64,000 nt of DNA from Nodularia sp034931045. GTDB taxonomy: Bacteria > Cyanobacteriota > Cyanobacteriia > Cyanobacteriales > Nostocaceae. The notes beneath the pieces are model-generated. The model did not search any database. It saw only the letters and a list, made by a program, of their open reading frames with translations, and had not been told where the DNA came from. Location: assembly GCF_034931045.1 (NCBI RefSeq), contig NZ_JAYGHH010000024.1, positions 7,989-71,988 on the forward strand, given 5' to 3'. Both the position numbers and the translations under genes were made by a program. Shown here piece after piece: positions 48,095 to 56,281 of this stretch (position 1 is its first letter; every line of letters begins with the position of its first letter).

Positions 48095-50326
48095 ATGAAG
48101 AATTATTACGCTAAATTTTCTATTTTAACGTTATCACTGTTATTGTTATTAGATCCTATTCATCTAATTTTTTCCTTAGCATTATCAGCCTCAACCAGCA
48201 ATTGTCAGCAACAAAAGCAGCAAAATACAGAGCTAAAAATTATCCAACTGGTATCGGATGCTGAACAGGCGATTAGTGGAGGCAGAAATGAGCAAGCTAT
48301 TGGGCCAATGACCCAAGCTACTCAAATTGCATTGACAGCTAATAATTTTAGACTGACAACCAATTTACTCAATCAACTGATAGATAGTTCCGTAGTGGAA
48401 GAATCACTTTTAGGAAGATTAGTTAAACAATCAGAACCTAGCCAAAAAGGACAAATCAATAATTTATTAAATTCGGTTACGCGCCTGACGCAAACTTTAA
48501 ATAGTGGTTACAGTTTTGTTAAAACCAAAAGTTTAACTAGAATTGCTAATTATTCCCAGTCTTTATCATTGCTAAATCAAGCATTAGCAGCTAGTAAATT
48601 TATTCAAGGAAACGAGTTTAAAACTAAAGCCTTAACTCCCATTGCTCAAGAATATCTGGTTTTTGAACAAACAGCACAAGCAGAAAATATTTTAAACCAG
48701 TCTCTACAATTTGCCCGACGGATTGAAAGTAAAAATCCCCTACGTCAAACTTGGGTGTTAGAACCTATTGCTATTACATATACTCAATTGGGTAAAACTG
48801 CAATTGCTTTAGAAATAGCTCCAGAAATATCACAAATATACTACCGTTCCCGGATATTATTTGAGGTGGTAAAACAGTTAGCTAAAACAAATCAATTAGC
48901 AGCCGCCCAAAAAGTAGCCGCAAATATTCAAACATCTGAGTTTAAGTCTAAAAGTCTGGTAGAAATTGCTCTAGCTTTTAGTAATGACCGGCAAGAAAAA
49001 CTAGCAGCATCAGCTTTTAATTCAGCATTGCAAGTAGTTGGTAATAATGATTATGCTCAAGCACCGTTAATCCAACTTTATGCCAAAAGAGGGCAGAGAG
49101 ATGCAGCTTATACAGCAGCCAAACAACTGCAAATGCCAGAACAACGAGCGGTCACTCTGGGTATTATTGCCAATGAATATAGTAAAGCTGGACAGGTGCA
49201 AACAGCCGATAAAATTATCACGCAAATGATTCCCCTCATTCAAACTCCAGAGGGTTCAGACTCAGTAGGATATGTACAGAATATATTGGCAAATGCCATT
49301 ACTGATCAACAATATAAACTAGCTTTTGATTTATGGCATCATACGAAAGTACATGAATTTATAGGCAGAGAAAATTGGTTATTACGAATTGCAGATGCGG
49401 CAATTAAAGCAGGTAAATTTGAAGTAATTTTACAAGCTGCTCAAAGTTTAAATCAAGCTGATGTTAATCAACGTAATCAACTTTTACAAAAAGTGGCTTA
49501 TGCCTATGCTCAAAATAAACAAATAGAAAAAGCTCTAGCTATTACTCAGGAAATTAGTAATGCTGGTAGTTTACCCTATCGAGTGGATACTTTAACATTA
49601 ATTGCTGGTGCATCTGGAAAAACGCCGCAAGCAGATAAACTGTTAACTCAAGCGAGTAATGAAGCGAGAAAATTAGCCCCTTCACAAAGGGCTGTGGGTC
49701 TAGCAAGTGTTGCCCAGGCTTTTTTTAAACTACAAAATCAGCAGCAAGGCAATCAATTTATTGGTGAAGCTATCAAGTCTATTACCACTGAACAAAATTC
49801 TTCTCCGCCTGAAGAACAATTACTAAGAATAGCAAACTCTTTGATTGCAGCTAAACAATATTCGGCGGCGTTGCAGGTTGTACAAGTGATGTCTACAGAC
49901 ACAAGAAGTTACAAGCTGCTAGAATTGGCTAAAATATCTATTGAAAATGGCGAAGCAGCAATTGATATTGTTAAAGAGATTCATCAAAATATTAAAGTTC
50001 CAGAAAGTAAAACTAGCGCCTTGATAACGGTAGCTGAAACTTATATTCGTGTTCAGAAAGTTAAGTTAGCTAAGGATATTTTGGATTTAGCTTTTGCCGC
50101 AGCTAAAACTATTCCTGACCCAGAATCACGGGTTTTAACTTTCCGTAGTCCCCCAGATGTGACGGTGGTAGATGATGATAGTGACCGGGCTAGTTCTTTA
50201 GAAAAAATCGCTTTGCTAAAAGCTCAAGTTGGTGATTATAATCAGGCTGTGCGTGTTGTTCAATTGATTCAGGATAAAAAATTGCGTGATCTAGTTATGC
50301 AGCAGCTTATTTGTTATCGGCGTTGA
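48095..50326 (+). CDS. Exported helical-repeat (TPR-like) protein
   Basis: This 743-residue protein has an N-terminal signal sequence (FSILTLSLLLLLDPIHLIFS, with cleavage near LALSAS). The rest is a long chain of helix-hairpin repeats with about 30-40 residues per unit. Examples are SLLNQALAASKFIQG, ALAITQEISNAGSLPYRVD and AGQVQTADKIITQMI, matching degenerate TPR/SEL1-like superhelical arrays. Such arrays usually bind proteins, and here they would act in the periplasm. It is divergent from the ABC exporter genes with about 175 bp between, so they could share regulation. No enzyme motif is seen. Function unknown. Confidence 0.75.
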   Translation: MKNYYAKFSILTLSLLLLLDPIHLIFSLALSASTSNCQQQKQQNTELKIIQLVSDAEQAISGGRNEQAIGPMTQATQIALTANNFRLTTNLLNQLIDSSVVEESLLGRLVKQSEPSQKGQINNLLNSVTRLTQTLNSGYSFVKTKSLTRIANYSQSLSLLNQALAASKFIQGNEFKTKALTPIAQEYLVFEQTAQAENILNQSLQFARRIESKNPLRQTWVLEPIAITYTQLGKTAIALEIAPEISQIYYRSRILFEVVKQLAKTNQLAAAQKVAANIQTSEFKSKSLVEIALAFSNDRQEKLAASAFNSALQVVGNNDYAQAPLIQLYAKRGQRDAAYTAAKQLQMPEQRAVTLGIIANEYSKAGQVQTADKIITQMIPLIQTPEGSDSVGYVQNILANAITDQQYKLAFDLWHHTKVHEFIGRENWLLRIADAAIKAGKFEVILQAAQSLNQADVNQRNQLLQKVAYAYAQNKQIEKALAITQEISNAGSLPYRVDTLTLIAGASGKTPQADKLLTQASNEARKLAPSQRAVGLASVAQAFFKLQNQQQGNQFIGEAIKSITTEQNSSPPEEQLLRIANSLIAAKQYSAALQVVQVMSTDTRSYKLLELAKISIENGEAAIDIVKEIHQNIKVPESKTSALITVAETYIRVQKVKLAKDILDLAFAAAKTIPDPESRVLTFRSPPDVTVVDDDSDRASSLEKIALLKAQVGDYNQAVRVVQLIQDKKLRDLVMQQLICYRR

Positions 50327-50453
50327 GGAGAGGACTAAAGTCCTCACTACAAGCTGTTAATTATTGTTGAGGAGAGGACTAAAGTTTTCATTACAAGCTG
50401 TTAATTATTGTTGGGGAGAGGACTAAAGTTTTCATTACAAGCTGTTAATTATT
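50322..50453. repeat. 44-bp repeat, three tandem copies
   Basis: Three copies start at 50322, 50366 and 50410, each beginning GTTGAGGAGAGGACTAAAG or GTTGGGGAGAGGACTAAAG and ending CAAGCTGTTAATTATT. The first copy has the perfect palindrome AGGACTAAAGTCCT; in the others it is damaged (AGGACTAAAGTTTT). The array begins inside the stop region of the helical-repeat gene, and the third copy includes the stop codon of the convergent gene at 50449. Confidence 0.95.
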
Positions 50454-51906
50454 GCCATTGTACGGGGAAGCGATCGCCTGTTTCTTGAATAAACTGATCT
50501 AATCGTTCTAAACTCAGAGTGCCTGGGACTGGGTAACGGGCTGAAATATTGCGCTTGAGGTCGGTATAATAACGAATTAATGTTACGAAATTTCGGGGAA
50601 AGTCTGCGTCTACCATGCCGATAAATTCACCCCGTCGGCTTGCATATTTGAAAACTTCGCGCCATTGGGCAATGCTAGGTAAACCAACTGATTCTACACC
50701 ATGAGAAAAGAGAATCATGAAAATTTCATCGTATGGGTCAGCTTTGCCAAGATAATCTTTAATCCAATTTAGGGAAGGTTCCATGTTAAACTTCATCCAG
50801 AATGGGACTGAGCCAGTCCGTAAAGTCCACATTGGTTCTAGTAAAATGAAAGACTCTACTAACAACCGATTAGCAATGATTCCCCGTTGTTTGTACCACC
50901 AACGATAAAATTCAGCTACGAAAGGACTCAGGTGTTCTGGTTCTTGAAAAATAATTCGCCGAATACGATAACCGCGATCGCGTGCAAAGTTTTCCACATC
51001 TTGCCGTAAACTAGTTTCAAAGCCCCATTCTGCTTCCGGCCTGTCTCTATCTGGTGTTGGTGCGTCCCAGTGTCGCCGATGTGAGTGGTATTTTTCTAAG
51101 TATTTCCTGACGCGATTGCGTAGCTCACCGGAGGTATCGCTGTTGTCAAAGTATTCTTCTGGTGTCGCCCCACCCAACGCCCCAAATTGGAAAATATGGC
51201 GATCGCCTATGGAAGTTGTCGGCCAAGTTCGTTGACACTCTACAATAAAAATTGTCCCACCTCTGGGTAAATTCTTTTCTAAAAAGCGCTTATAAGCTGA
51301 ACTCAAACGCAAATATTTTACCCGAAAATAAGTCATTCCCCGCAAAGTCAAGCGGTCTTGACTGGGATCATACATATGATGTAATTGCAGATCAGGATTG
51401 GCATCCAAAAGGGGCTGGGCTTTCTGTCTACCCCATTCCATCGCCTTTTTTGGCTCATCGGGATGCAGTTCAGGATACAGCACCGGAATCAGGAAAGTTT
51501 GGGGTAGCCAAGGCATACCCAAGGCCGCACACAGATGTACTAGCGCCCCACTAGCAGAACCAATTGCGACCGCTTGATATTTATTTTGGGGATATTCACT
51601 GACCATCCATTCTGAGACTACCTCAGAACTGACATCTCCCAATCTTCCTGGCGGGATGGATTCCCCTGCGCTACCAAGTGTATAGATTAATTCTTTAGCT
51701 TGTTGAGGTAGCTGGTTGAGAGCAGTGGCAATTGGTTCTAGAGCAGTCGGCAATGTCCCCATTCCCGGAAAATCATCTCCGCGCAAGTAAGCAGCAGTGG
51801 CGCGGAGCATGGCTGTACCAGAGTCAAATCCGGCAATGTAGGGCGGAGCAACCCGGAATTGTGCCATGAAGGAAGCTAATATCCGGTTATATGTGGGCGT
51901 TTGCAT
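50449..51906 (-). CDS. Hypothetical protein of unknown family (485 aa)
   Basis: This 485-residue soluble protein has no signal peptide or membrane segment. Notable features are AVAIGSASGALVHLCAALG (about 112-130), where S-A-S-G-A could be a degenerate nucleophile elbow, MTYFRVKYLRLSSAYKRFLE, and a very basic stretch RVRKYLEKYHSHRRHWDAP. RRIIFQEPEHLSPFVAEFYR (about 319-338) follows. I cannot name the family. It is 72 bp downstream of an alpha/beta hydrolase gene and in the same direction as an SDR gene, so the three probably form one operon and may act in one pathway. The coding sequence is clean and typical of the organism. Confidence 0.7.
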   Translation of the reverse strand: MQTPTYNRILASFMAQFRVAPPYIAGFDSGTAMLRATAAYLRGDDFPGMGTLPTALEPIATALNQLPQQAKELIYTLGSAGESIPPGRLGDVSSEVVSEWMVSEYPQNKYQAVAIGSASGALVHLCAALGMPWLPQTFLIPVLYPELHPDEPKKAMEWGRQKAQPLLDANPDLQLHHMYDPSQDRLTLRGMTYFRVKYLRLSSAYKRFLEKNLPRGGTIFIVECQRTWPTTSIGDRHIFQFGALGGATPEEYFDNSDTSGELRNRVRKYLEKYHSHRRHWDAPTPDRDRPEAEWGFETSLRQDVENFARDRGYRIRRIIFQEPEHLSPFVAEFYRWWYKQRGIIANRLLVESFILLEPMWTLRTGSVPFWMKFNMEPSLNWIKDYLGKADPYDEIFMILFSHGVESVGLPSIAQWREVFKYASRRGEFIGMVDADFPRNFVTLIRYYTDLKRNISARYPVPGTLSLERLDQFIQETGDRFPVQWQ

Positions 51907-51978
51907 TGAATTTCTCCTGAAACGAACCGCAGAGGCGCAGAGGACACGGAGGAAAGAGTTTGTGAGAGGCTTTTTGTG

Positions 51979-52770
51979 TTAGGTGATTGAGTGTTTTTTT
52001 GTTTGGAGGTCTTTAGCTTCTATGAAGGCGCGAGTGACACGGGTTAATTCTAGGGGTCTGCTGTAATTTAGGGTATGTCCACCACCGGGAATGACAACGA
52101 GTCGAGCATTGGGCAAAAGATGCACTACTTCTTCCGCCCACTGCTGCGGTACAATTGGGTCGTGTTGACCACGTACAACTAAGGTGGGTACGTGCATATA
52201 CGGTAGTTTGTCTTCGATGCGGTCTGCAAGGGCTATTTGGACGGTACGGACAAGGCGCGGCCATCCAGCCCGCCAGTAATCGTAAGCTTGCAGAGGAGCT
52301 TGGGATGGGTCTTCTAGGGGAGAATTGAGTAGTAAACGCCACATCTGCTGCGGTAAGGTGCGGGCGTGACGGTCGATGGTTGGCCCTTGTAATATTGCTC
52401 TTTCGATGCGATCGCCATAACGAACAGCAAATTCAACTATAATTTGACAACCAAAAGAATTACCCAGCATGGTGGCGCGTTGAATGCCCACTGCATCCAT
52501 CCATTTACACAAACTATCTGCTAATTCGGACAATTCCAACGTGTATTTTGGCTTGTCGCTTTTACCATAACCAGGTAAATCTGGTGCATATACTCGGTAA
52601 TCTGGTGCTAGTAATTCCGCAGTTGGCATCATATAACTACTGGAAACCACAACCCCATGCACCAAAATCACTACAGGCGCATCTGCTGGTTCAGTTGATA
52701 CCCGCGCGTGCATCGATAAACCATTAACAACAGTATATTGACTCTGTAATCTCCCCTTACGTAAATTCAT
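51979..52770 (-). CDS. Alpha/beta hydrolase
   Basis: This 263-residue alpha/beta hydrolase has VVILVHGVVVSSSYMMPTAE (about 30-49) as oxyanion loop and strand 3. APDLPGYGKSDKP (about 58-70) is the typical strand 4 motif. RATMLGNSFGCQIIVEFAVR (about 98-117) contains the nucleophile elbow GNSFG. DPIVPQQWAEEVVHLL marks the acid region, and PGGGHTLNY supplies the catalytic His. It is a complete enzyme with no signal peptide. It sits between an SDR gene (28 bp upstream) and the unknown gene at 50449 (72 bp downstream), all minus strand. The substrate is unknown; combined with an SDR, a small-molecule conversion is likely. Confidence 0.88.
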   Translation of the reverse strand: MNLRKGRLQSQYTVVNGLSMHARVSTEPADAPVVILVHGVVVSSSYMMPTAELLAPDYRVYAPDLPGYGKSDKPKYTLELSELADSLCKWMDAVGIQRATMLGNSFGCQIIVEFAVRYGDRIERAILQGPTIDRHARTLPQQMWRLLLNSPLEDPSQAPLQAYDYWRAGWPRLVRTVQIALADRIEDKLPYMHVPTLVVRGQHDPIVPQQWAEEVVHLLPNARLVVIPGGGHTLNYSRPLELTRVTRAFIEAKDLQTKKHSIT

Positions 52771-52797
52771 AATCTACTAACCCCACTCCCCATACTT

Positions 52798-53766
52798 TCA
52801 AGAAAGAGGTAAACCAATTTTTTGTGCTGTCTCTCTAGCCATATCCCAAACATCTTGGGATGTGAGTCCGCCAGTACCTATCCAATTACCACTGATACCT
52901 GTATAGTCCTGCGTTGGCTCAAATACATTGCCATCACTGAGGGGGGCTGGTTTGTGGTCCTGAAAATGATCTTGGTCAACTTGCTTGGCCATCATTGGTT
53001 CAAAAAGGTCAGGTGCTAAAGTTTTTTGCAAAAGCATCAAGTAAACAGATTGACCAACAATAATTTCTCGCTGTGGTTTATCCACTAACCCCACAATAGC
53101 CTCGGCTACTTGTTTCGCTGGATATACAGGGGACATTGCCTTAGTCTGACGACCCGTGTAATTAGCAGCGTGTTGAAAAATTGGTGTATCTATAGAACCT
53201 GGTAATACTGTGCAGACATGAATATCCTGAGCATTATCTAAATATAATTCCATTCGCAAAGAGTCAGAAAGTCCACGAATGGCATATTTACTGATAGTGT
53301 AAGGGCTGGTGTATGGCTGACCAGTTACGCCAACCACAGAAGAAACATTGATTAAATTGCCGCTACCTTGTTCCCGGAAGTGCGGTAGAACAGCACGCGC
53401 ACCATAAATGTAACCAAATAAATTTGTTTCAATCACTTGACGAAAAAGATCCGGGGGTGCTTCTTCAAACCGGGCAAATAAACTAACGGCGGCATTATTC
53501 ACCCAAACATCAATTCTGCCAAAGTTAGAAATTGCACCATCTGCTAAATCTTGAACTGCTGACTCTCTACTAACATCAGTTCGCATAGCAACAGCCGTTG
53601 CACCAAGGCGTTGGCAGTCTTGGGCTACTTCCTCTAAAGCTTTTTCATTACGTGCTGCTAACAGTAGTGTTGCCCGTTGTTTGGCAAACTCCAGCGCTGT
53701 GGCACGTCCAATGCCAGTTGATGCACCTGTAATCACGATGACTGAATTTTTAATCGGTCGTGGCAT
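52798..53766 (-). CDS. SDR family oxidoreductase
   Basis: This 322-residue short-chain dehydrogenase/reductase opens with VIVITGASTGIGRATALEFA (about 9-28), the TGxxxGIG NAD(P)-binding motif. NNAAVSLFARFEE (about 90-102) and NVSSVVGVTGQPYTSPYTIS with YTISKYA (Y-x3-K active site, about 155-161) complete the catalytic set. After about 250 a 70-residue C-terminal tail is added, which includes FQDHKPAPLSDGNVFEPTQD and is absent from classical 250-residue SDRs. It is the first gene of the three-gene unit leading to 50449. A substrate cannot be assigned. Confidence 0.92.
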   Translation of the reverse strand: MPRPIKNSVIVITGASTGIGRATALEFAKQRATLLLAARNEKALEEVAQDCQRLGATAVAMRTDVSRESAVQDLADGAISNFGRIDVWVNNAAVSLFARFEEAPPDLFRQVIETNLFGYIYGARAVLPHFREQGSGNLINVSSVVGVTGQPYTSPYTISKYAIRGLSDSLRMELYLDNAQDIHVCTVLPGSIDTPIFQHAANYTGRQTKAMSPVYPAKQVAEAIVGLVDKPQREIIVGQSVYLMLLQKTLAPDLFEPMMAKQVDQDHFQDHKPAPLSDGNVFEPTQDYTGISGNWIGTGGLTSQDVWDMARETAQKIGLPLS

Positions 53767-54229
53767 ATTTCTTTCTCCTTAAGTGCTTAATTTAGGGCAA
53801 ATTTTTCTATTTATCTAATTACTGCCCCATTGTTTATTAGCTTTTATTCTTTCATTTTTATAGCTGTTTATTTCCTAACTAGATATTAAAAACATTCGTA
53901 CTAATATTACAAAATTTATTTACATTGCTATTACAGTCTACGGGTAGATATTTATTATTCGTTAATTAAACTTCCAAGACTCACACTTTAAAGTTATCCC
54001 CTCAATTAGATATATTAATCTTTGATAATTTGTTATCTTCAACACTTAAGAAATTTACATAAATCCACCTCAAATTACCTCACTAATTAAATAATGTTTC
54101 CTCCCACCGATGGAATAAAAAATATCATTGCCGAATTAAGCTCAAATTGGCACTATTATGTTTATTTATTCACCACACTTACTTAAACTCATAAACTTAA
54201 ACACATCATCCAGAAGTATCTCTCTGATT
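53767..54229. other. Divergent promoter region, SDR / treZ
   Basis: These 463 bp are very AT-rich with no supported gene. They should hold promoters for the SDR unit on the left and treZ on the right. A weak AAGGAG at 53774-53779 on the minus strand serves the SDR gene. No hairpin or operator could be identified by eye. Confidence 0.4.
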
Positions 54230-56253
54230 ATGAAAATAGGCACTCATTATTTAGGTGACGGTATTTGTGAATTTACAGTTTGGGGACCCTATTTAAAAAG
54301 CGTCGCCTTAGAAGTTGTTTCTCCTTATCAGCGCTTAATACCCATGCGCCAAGAAGGAGGATATTGGCAAGTTACCGCCAGAGATATTGAACCAGGAACG
54401 CTTTATTTATATCAATTAAATAATAGTGAATCTAGACCTGACCCAGCATCAAATTTTCAACCTATCGATGTACATAGTCCTTCTCAAGTCATAAATCACA
54501 GTTTTGCTTGGAGTGACAGCAATTGGTCTGGTATTCCTTTAGAAAATATGATTATGTATGAGTTGCACGTTGGTACTTTCACTCCAGAAGGAACTTTTGC
54601 AGCCATTATTCCCCGACTTGCAGATTTACGAGAGTTAGGAATCAATGCTATTGAACTCATGCCGGTGGCGCAANNNNNNNNNNNNNNNNNNNNNNNNNNN
54701 NNNNNNNNCCAGGCGAGCGCAATTGGGGTTATGATGGCGTTTATCCCTTTGCTGTGCAGAATTCTTATGGTGGGCCGAATCAGTTAAAACAATTAGTTGA
54801 TGCTTGTCACCAACAAGGAATAGCCGTAATTTTAGATGTAGTTTATAACCATTTTGGCCCTGAAGGTAATTATACAAGTCGCTTCGCCCCTTATTTTACA
54901 GAAACTTATCGCACTCCTTGGGGAACAGCGATTAATTTCGATGATGCTTATAGTTATGATGTGCGTCAATTTTTTATTCAAAATGCACTTTACTGGTTAG
55001 ATAAATTTCATATTGATGCTTTACGCTTAGATGCAATTCACGCTATTTATGATTTTGGTGCAAAACATTTTTTAACAGAACTTGCCGAAAATGTGGCTAC
55101 ACTTTCTCAGCAACAGGGACGCAAACTTTATTTAATTGCTGAAAGTGATTTAAATGACCCGCGAATAATTCGTCCGGCTGAGTTAGGTGGTTATGGAATT
55201 GATGCTCAATGGAGTGATGATTTTCATCATTCATTATATACTTTACTGACAGGAGATCGCACTGGTTATTATGAAGATTTTGGCAAGTGTGAACATTTAG
55301 CAACAGCCTACAAAAACAGCTTTGTTTATGATTGGAAATATTCCCATTATCGCCAACGTTACCACGGAAATTATGCAGGCGATCGCTCTCCCTCGCAATT
55401 TATAGTAGCTATCCAAAATCATGACCAAATAGGTAACAGAGTTTTAGGCGAAAGATTATCACAATTAGTAAATTTTGAATCTTTAAAATTAGCTGCTGGC
55501 GTAGTATTACTTTCTCCCTATATTCCCCTATTATTTATGGGAGAAGAATATGGAGAAGAATCGCCCTTTATCTACTTTGTCAGCCACTCAGACCCAGATT
55601 TAATTAAAGCAGTTAGAGAAGGACGTAAACAAGAATTTTTTGCCTTTCATTCCCAGGGAGAACCACCAGACCCCGAATCATTAGACACTTTTAACAATTG
55701 TAAGTTGAATTGGGAAAAACGCCAATCAGGTAAACATGAAATTTTATTATCATTTTACAAAAAATTGATGCAAATACGCAACCAAAACCCAGCCTTATTG
55801 AAACGCGAAAGAGAAAATTTACAAATCGGCTGTTATGAAGATAAAAAACTAATTACCTGGTTTAAATCTAGCCAAGAAAACCAAATATTCTGTGCCATAA
55901 ATTTTCATACAGATGACATTACATTTAGCCCAGAATTTACAGGTAATAATTGGATCAAAATTTTAGATGCTGCTGAAACTAAATGGTTAGGTAGCGGTTC
56001 ACAGTTACCAGAAATAACTCAATCACATCAAGAATTAACCCTACCTAAAAAAAGCTTTGCAATTTATGAAAAATATTTAGATAACGAACCACACCAGACA
56101 CAGAGAACGCAGAGAGAGAAAGAACTAAAAGCTGAATTAGAATATGAAATGCCAAAATTACCTTTATTTTTCTTTGCGTCTTTGCGCGTTAGCGTAGCGG
56201 GGTGTAGCCCTCTTCTCTGTGAACTCTGCGCCTCTGTGGTATGCACTACGTGA
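54230..56253 (+). CDS. treZ: Malto-oligosyltrehalose trehalohydrolase, interrupted by an assembly gap
   Basis: TreZ releases trehalose from the maltooligosyl-trehalose made by TreY. The N-terminal E-set domain begins MKIGTHYLGDGICEFTVWGP. GH13 motifs follow: ILDVVYNHFGPEGNY, HIDALRLDAIHAIYDFG with the catalytic nucleophile Asp, LIAESDLNDP with the acid Glu, and QNHDQIGNRVLGERL. The start at 54230 matches family N-termini; an in-frame ATG at 54158 would add 24 residues. The gap 54674-54708 (35 N) shifts the frame on paper. The flanks read MPVAQ and PGERNWGYDG, which in the family are joined by one Phe, so the gene is probably intact. About 55 C-terminal residues from NEPHQTQRTQ onward are encoded by repeat DNA. 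Confidence 0.93.
54674..54708. other. Assembly gap (35 N) inside treZ
   Basis: The N run has length 35, which is 2 modulo 3, so it breaks the treZ frame. Comparison with the family pattern P-V-A-Q-F-P-G predicts a true missing length of about 3 nt. Confidence 0.95.
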
Positions 56254-56281
56254 ACGATAAAAAAAGGAATTAGTTATCCCC

